Below are positions 4,835 to 6,760 of a stretch of DNA of 6,760 nt, in pieces. This stretch comes from Thermodesulfatator sp. (lineage in GTDB: Bacteria; Desulfobacterota; Thermodesulfobacteria; Thermodesulfobacteriales; Thermodesulfobacteriaceae), in the NCBI GenBank assembly GCA_027036915.1, contig JALWCD010000208.1:1-6760 (forward strand), in the 5' to 3' direction. Below the pieces are notes generated by a model. The model saw only the letters and a program-made list of their open reading frames with translations, had not been told where the DNA came from and did no database searches. How positions within the stretch are numbered: position 1 is the first letter of the stretch; every line of letters begins with the position of its first letter. The translations under genes and the position numbers were made by a program.

Positions 4835-6760
4835 ATGAGTACCGAACGGAACGAACTCCTGAGATTACCCCTTTTACCCTTAAGAGATATCGTTCTTTAT
4901 CCTAATTCCCTGGTTCCTCTTTTCATCGGTCGCGACAAGAGCATTCTCGCGGTAGAACACGCCCTTTCCACCGGCAAGGAAATCTTTCTGGCCGCCCAGA
5001 AGGATGCACAACTGGACGATCCACGGGAGGACGATATCTATCGCGTGGGGACCATCGGACAGGTGATTCAGGTTCTGCGTCTTCCGGATGGCACCCTCAA
5101 GGCCCTGGTGGAGGGCAAACAGCGGGGCCGCATCGTGCGTTTTGTTCCGGACTACGACTTCTTCGTGGTGGAGGTGGAACCCAAGACCGAGGTCATCGAG
5201 GCCGGACCAGAGCTTGAGGCCCTGGTAAAGCTCACCCACGAGGCCTTTCAGGAATACAGTCAGATCAACAAGAAGATCTCCTCCGATCTGGTTAACAACA
5301 TCCTCAAGATCAACGAACCGGCCAAGCTGGCGGATCAGGTGGCCACCGTTCTCAACCTCAAGCTTTCCCAGAAGCAGCGATTGCTTGAGCTCACCAGTGT
5401 GCGCAAACGTCTGGAGCTGGTCTTCGGCTATCTGCGGGGAGAGATCGAGGTGGCCAGGGTGGAACAGCGGATCAAGGAACGGGTCAAAAAGCAGATGGAA
5501 AAGAGCCAGCGGGACTATTATCTCAACGAACAGATGAAGGCCATCCAGAAGGAGCTCGGGGAGCGCGAGGATGGCCGGAGTGATCTGGCGGAGCTTGAGC
5601 GCCGCATCAAGAAAAAGCGTCTCCCGAGGGAAGCGGCCGCGGTGGTCCGTCGGGAGTTCCGGAAACTCTCCATGATGTCCCCCATGTCGGCCGAGGCCAC
5701 GGTGGTCCGGAACTACATCGACTGGATCCTGGCCCTGCCCTGGTTCGAGAAAACCCAGGATAAGCTTGATATCGAGGAGGCCGAACGGATCCTTAACGAA
5801 GATCATTACGGTCTTGAAAAACCCAAACAGCGTATTCTGGAGCACCTGGCGGTTCAGAAACTGGCCCGAAAGATCAAAGGGCCCATCCTTTGCCTGGTGG
5901 GGCCACCGGGAGTGGGCAAGACCTCGCTGGCGCGGTCGGTAGCCCGGGCTCTGGGGCGTAATTTTGTGCGGATGTCCCTGGGGGGCGTGCGGGACGAGGC
6001 CGAGATCCGGGGACACCGGCGAACCTACATCGGAGCCCTTCCCGGAAAGATCATCCAGGGTATGCGTAAGGCCGGAACCATCAATCCGGTCTTCTGCCTG
6101 GACGAGGTGGACAAGATCGGAACCGACTTTCGGGGGGATCCGGCCGCGGCTTTGCTGGAAGTCCTCGATCCGGAACAGAATCACGCCTTTCAGGACCATT
6201 ACCTGGAGCTGGGCTACGATCTCTCGCAGGTCTTTTTCATTACCACGGCCAACGCGCTCCATACCATTCCGGCGCCGCTTCTTGACCGGATGGAGATCAT
6301 AGAGATTCCGGGATATACGGAGGAGGAAAAACTCGAGATCGCCAAAAACTATCTTCTGCCCCGCCAGCTTGAGGCCCACGGGCTCAAGCCGGATCAGGTT
6401 CCCCTGCCGGATAAGACCATTCTTGAGATCATTCGGCGTTACACCCGGGAGGCCGGGGTCCGGAATCTGGAGCGGGAACTGGCCACCATCTGCCGTAAGA
6501 TCGCGAAGGAGGTCGCCAAGGATCCCAAGGCCTTCCGGCCCTTTACGGTGACCGTCCGTCGTCTGCACAAATTCCTGGGGGTGCCCCGTTATCGTTACGG
6601 GGTGGCCGAGGGTAAACCCGAGGTGGGCATGGCCACGGGCATGGCCTGGACGGAAACCGGAGGCTCACTCCTTCAGATCGAGGCCGTCATCATGCCCGGA
6701 AAAGGTCAGCTTCACATTACCGGGAAGCTGGGAGAGGTCATGCAGGAGTCCGTCCAGGCC
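4835..6760 (+). CDS. lon: ATP-dependent protease Lon (LonA), first 642 residues, truncated by window end
   Basis: LonA is a self-contained hexameric AAA+ protease that degrades misfolded and short-lived regulatory proteins in the cytoplasm. The frame stays open from ATG 4835 to the last base of the window. The N-terminal substrate-binding domain begins with L-P-L-L-P-L-R-D-I-V-L-Y-P (residues 11-23), a family hallmark. The long helical region contains Y-Y-L-N-E-Q at 228-233. The AAA+ module has Walker A G-P-P-G-V-G-K-T at 356-363, Walker B D423-E424 (the same numbering as E. coli), sensor 1 N473, an arginine finger at R485 in L-L-D-R-M-E, and sensor 2 R543 in T-R-E-A-G-V-R. The last residues are the beginning of the protease domain. 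The catalytic Ser/Lys dyad (679/722 in E. coli) lies beyond the window, so proteolytic competence cannot be checked. The first 17 codons hold three TTA and two AGA codons, rare in the rest. The gene follows clpX by 36 bases, probably in the same transcript. Confidence 0.97.
   Translation, partial: MSTERNELLRLPLLPLRDIVLYPNSLVPLFIGRDKSILAVEHALSTGKEIFLAAQKDAQLDDPREDDIYRVGTIGQVIQVLRLPDGTLKALVEGKQRGRIVRFVPDYDFFVVEVEPKTEVIEAGPELEALVKLTHEAFQEYSQINKKISSDLVNNILKINEPAKLADQVATVLNLKLSQKQRLLELTSVRKRLELVFGYLRGEIEVARVEQRIKERVKKQMEKSQRDYYLNEQMKAIQKELGEREDGRSDLAELERRIKKKRLPREAAAVVRREFRKLSMMSPMSAEATVVRNYIDWILALPWFEKTQDKLDIEEAERILNEDHYGLEKPKQRILEHLAVQKLARKIKGPILCLVGPPGVGKTSLARSVARALGRNFVRMSLGGVRDEAEIRGHRRTYIGALPGKIIQGMRKAGTINPVFCLDEVDKIGTDFRGDPAAALLEVLDPEQNHAFQDHYLELGYDLSQVFFITTANALHTIPAPLLDRMEIIEIPGYTEEEKLEIAKNYLLPRQLEAHGLKPDQVPLPDKTILEIIRRYTREAGVRNLERELATICRKIAKEVAKDPKAFRPFTVTVRRLHKFLGVPRYRYGVAEGKPEVGMATGMAWTETGGSLLQIEAVIMPGKGQLHITGKLGEVMQESVQA

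Noticed and set aside
4804..4905. A 33-codon frame starting at an ATG 6 bases after the clpX stop and overlapping lon out of frame.
   Set aside because: No ribosome binding site, no recognisable product, and most of it lies in lon coding sequence.
4880..6568. A 562-codon open frame on the minus strand opposite lon.
   Set aside because: It is codon-aligned with lon and open only because lon avoids TTA, CTA and TCA codons. The translation is low-complexity (rich in G, L, H, D, P) with no recognisable domain, and lon is unmistakable on the other strand.

Overview
The window is one strand of a GC-rich bacterial chromosome with seven protein-coding genes. All are on the + strand and almost touching: the 3' end of valS, a compact rmuC-like gene, a stand-alone PilZ gene, then tig, clpP, clpX and the first two thirds of lon. 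No RNA gene, insertion sequence, CRISPR array or prophage signature was seen. Coding density is very high. The longest gap is 62 bases (before tig), so there is no gene-free stretch of 300 bases.

Organism. Every gene is bacterial in type. The order tig-clpP-clpX-lon is common in Proteobacteria, Desulfobacterota/Thermodesulfobacteriota and relatives. The proteins are rich in Glu, Lys and Arg with many charged helices, and the DNA is rich in GCC/CGG/GAG codons. This suggests, without proving, a thermophilic member of the Desulfobacterota or Thermodesulfobacteriota. No marker in the window settles the species.

Layout. Bases 2-1555 form a first packed group. The valS stop overlaps the TTG start of the rmuC-like gene by 4 bases, and the rmuC-like stop overlaps the PilZ ATG by 8 bases, so the three are probably co-transcribed and translationally coupled. 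A 62-base gap with a weak promoter-like sequence and a strong ribosome binding site leads into the second group. There, tig and clpP are 2 bases apart, clpP and clpX overlap by 4 bases (ATGA), and clpX and lon are 36 bases apart. No convincing intrinsic terminator lies between the groups, so they could be one long operon or two abutting ones.

Function. The second group is a proteostasis module. Trigger factor receives nascent chains at the ribosome, ClpX unfolds substrates and feeds them to the ClpP peptidase, and Lon degrades misfolded and regulatory proteins independently. ClpP, ClpX and the visible part of Lon keep all key catalytic and ATPase residues. The first group joins tRNA charging (ValRS), an RmuC-type putative nuclease with an N-terminal membrane anchor, and a c-di-GMP receptor with both PilZ binding motifs.

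I found no evidence of a wholly new system. The points most worth a second look are the short membrane-anchored RmuC, the PilZ gene locked to it by overlap, and a trigger factor whose PPIase active-site segment is degenerate.
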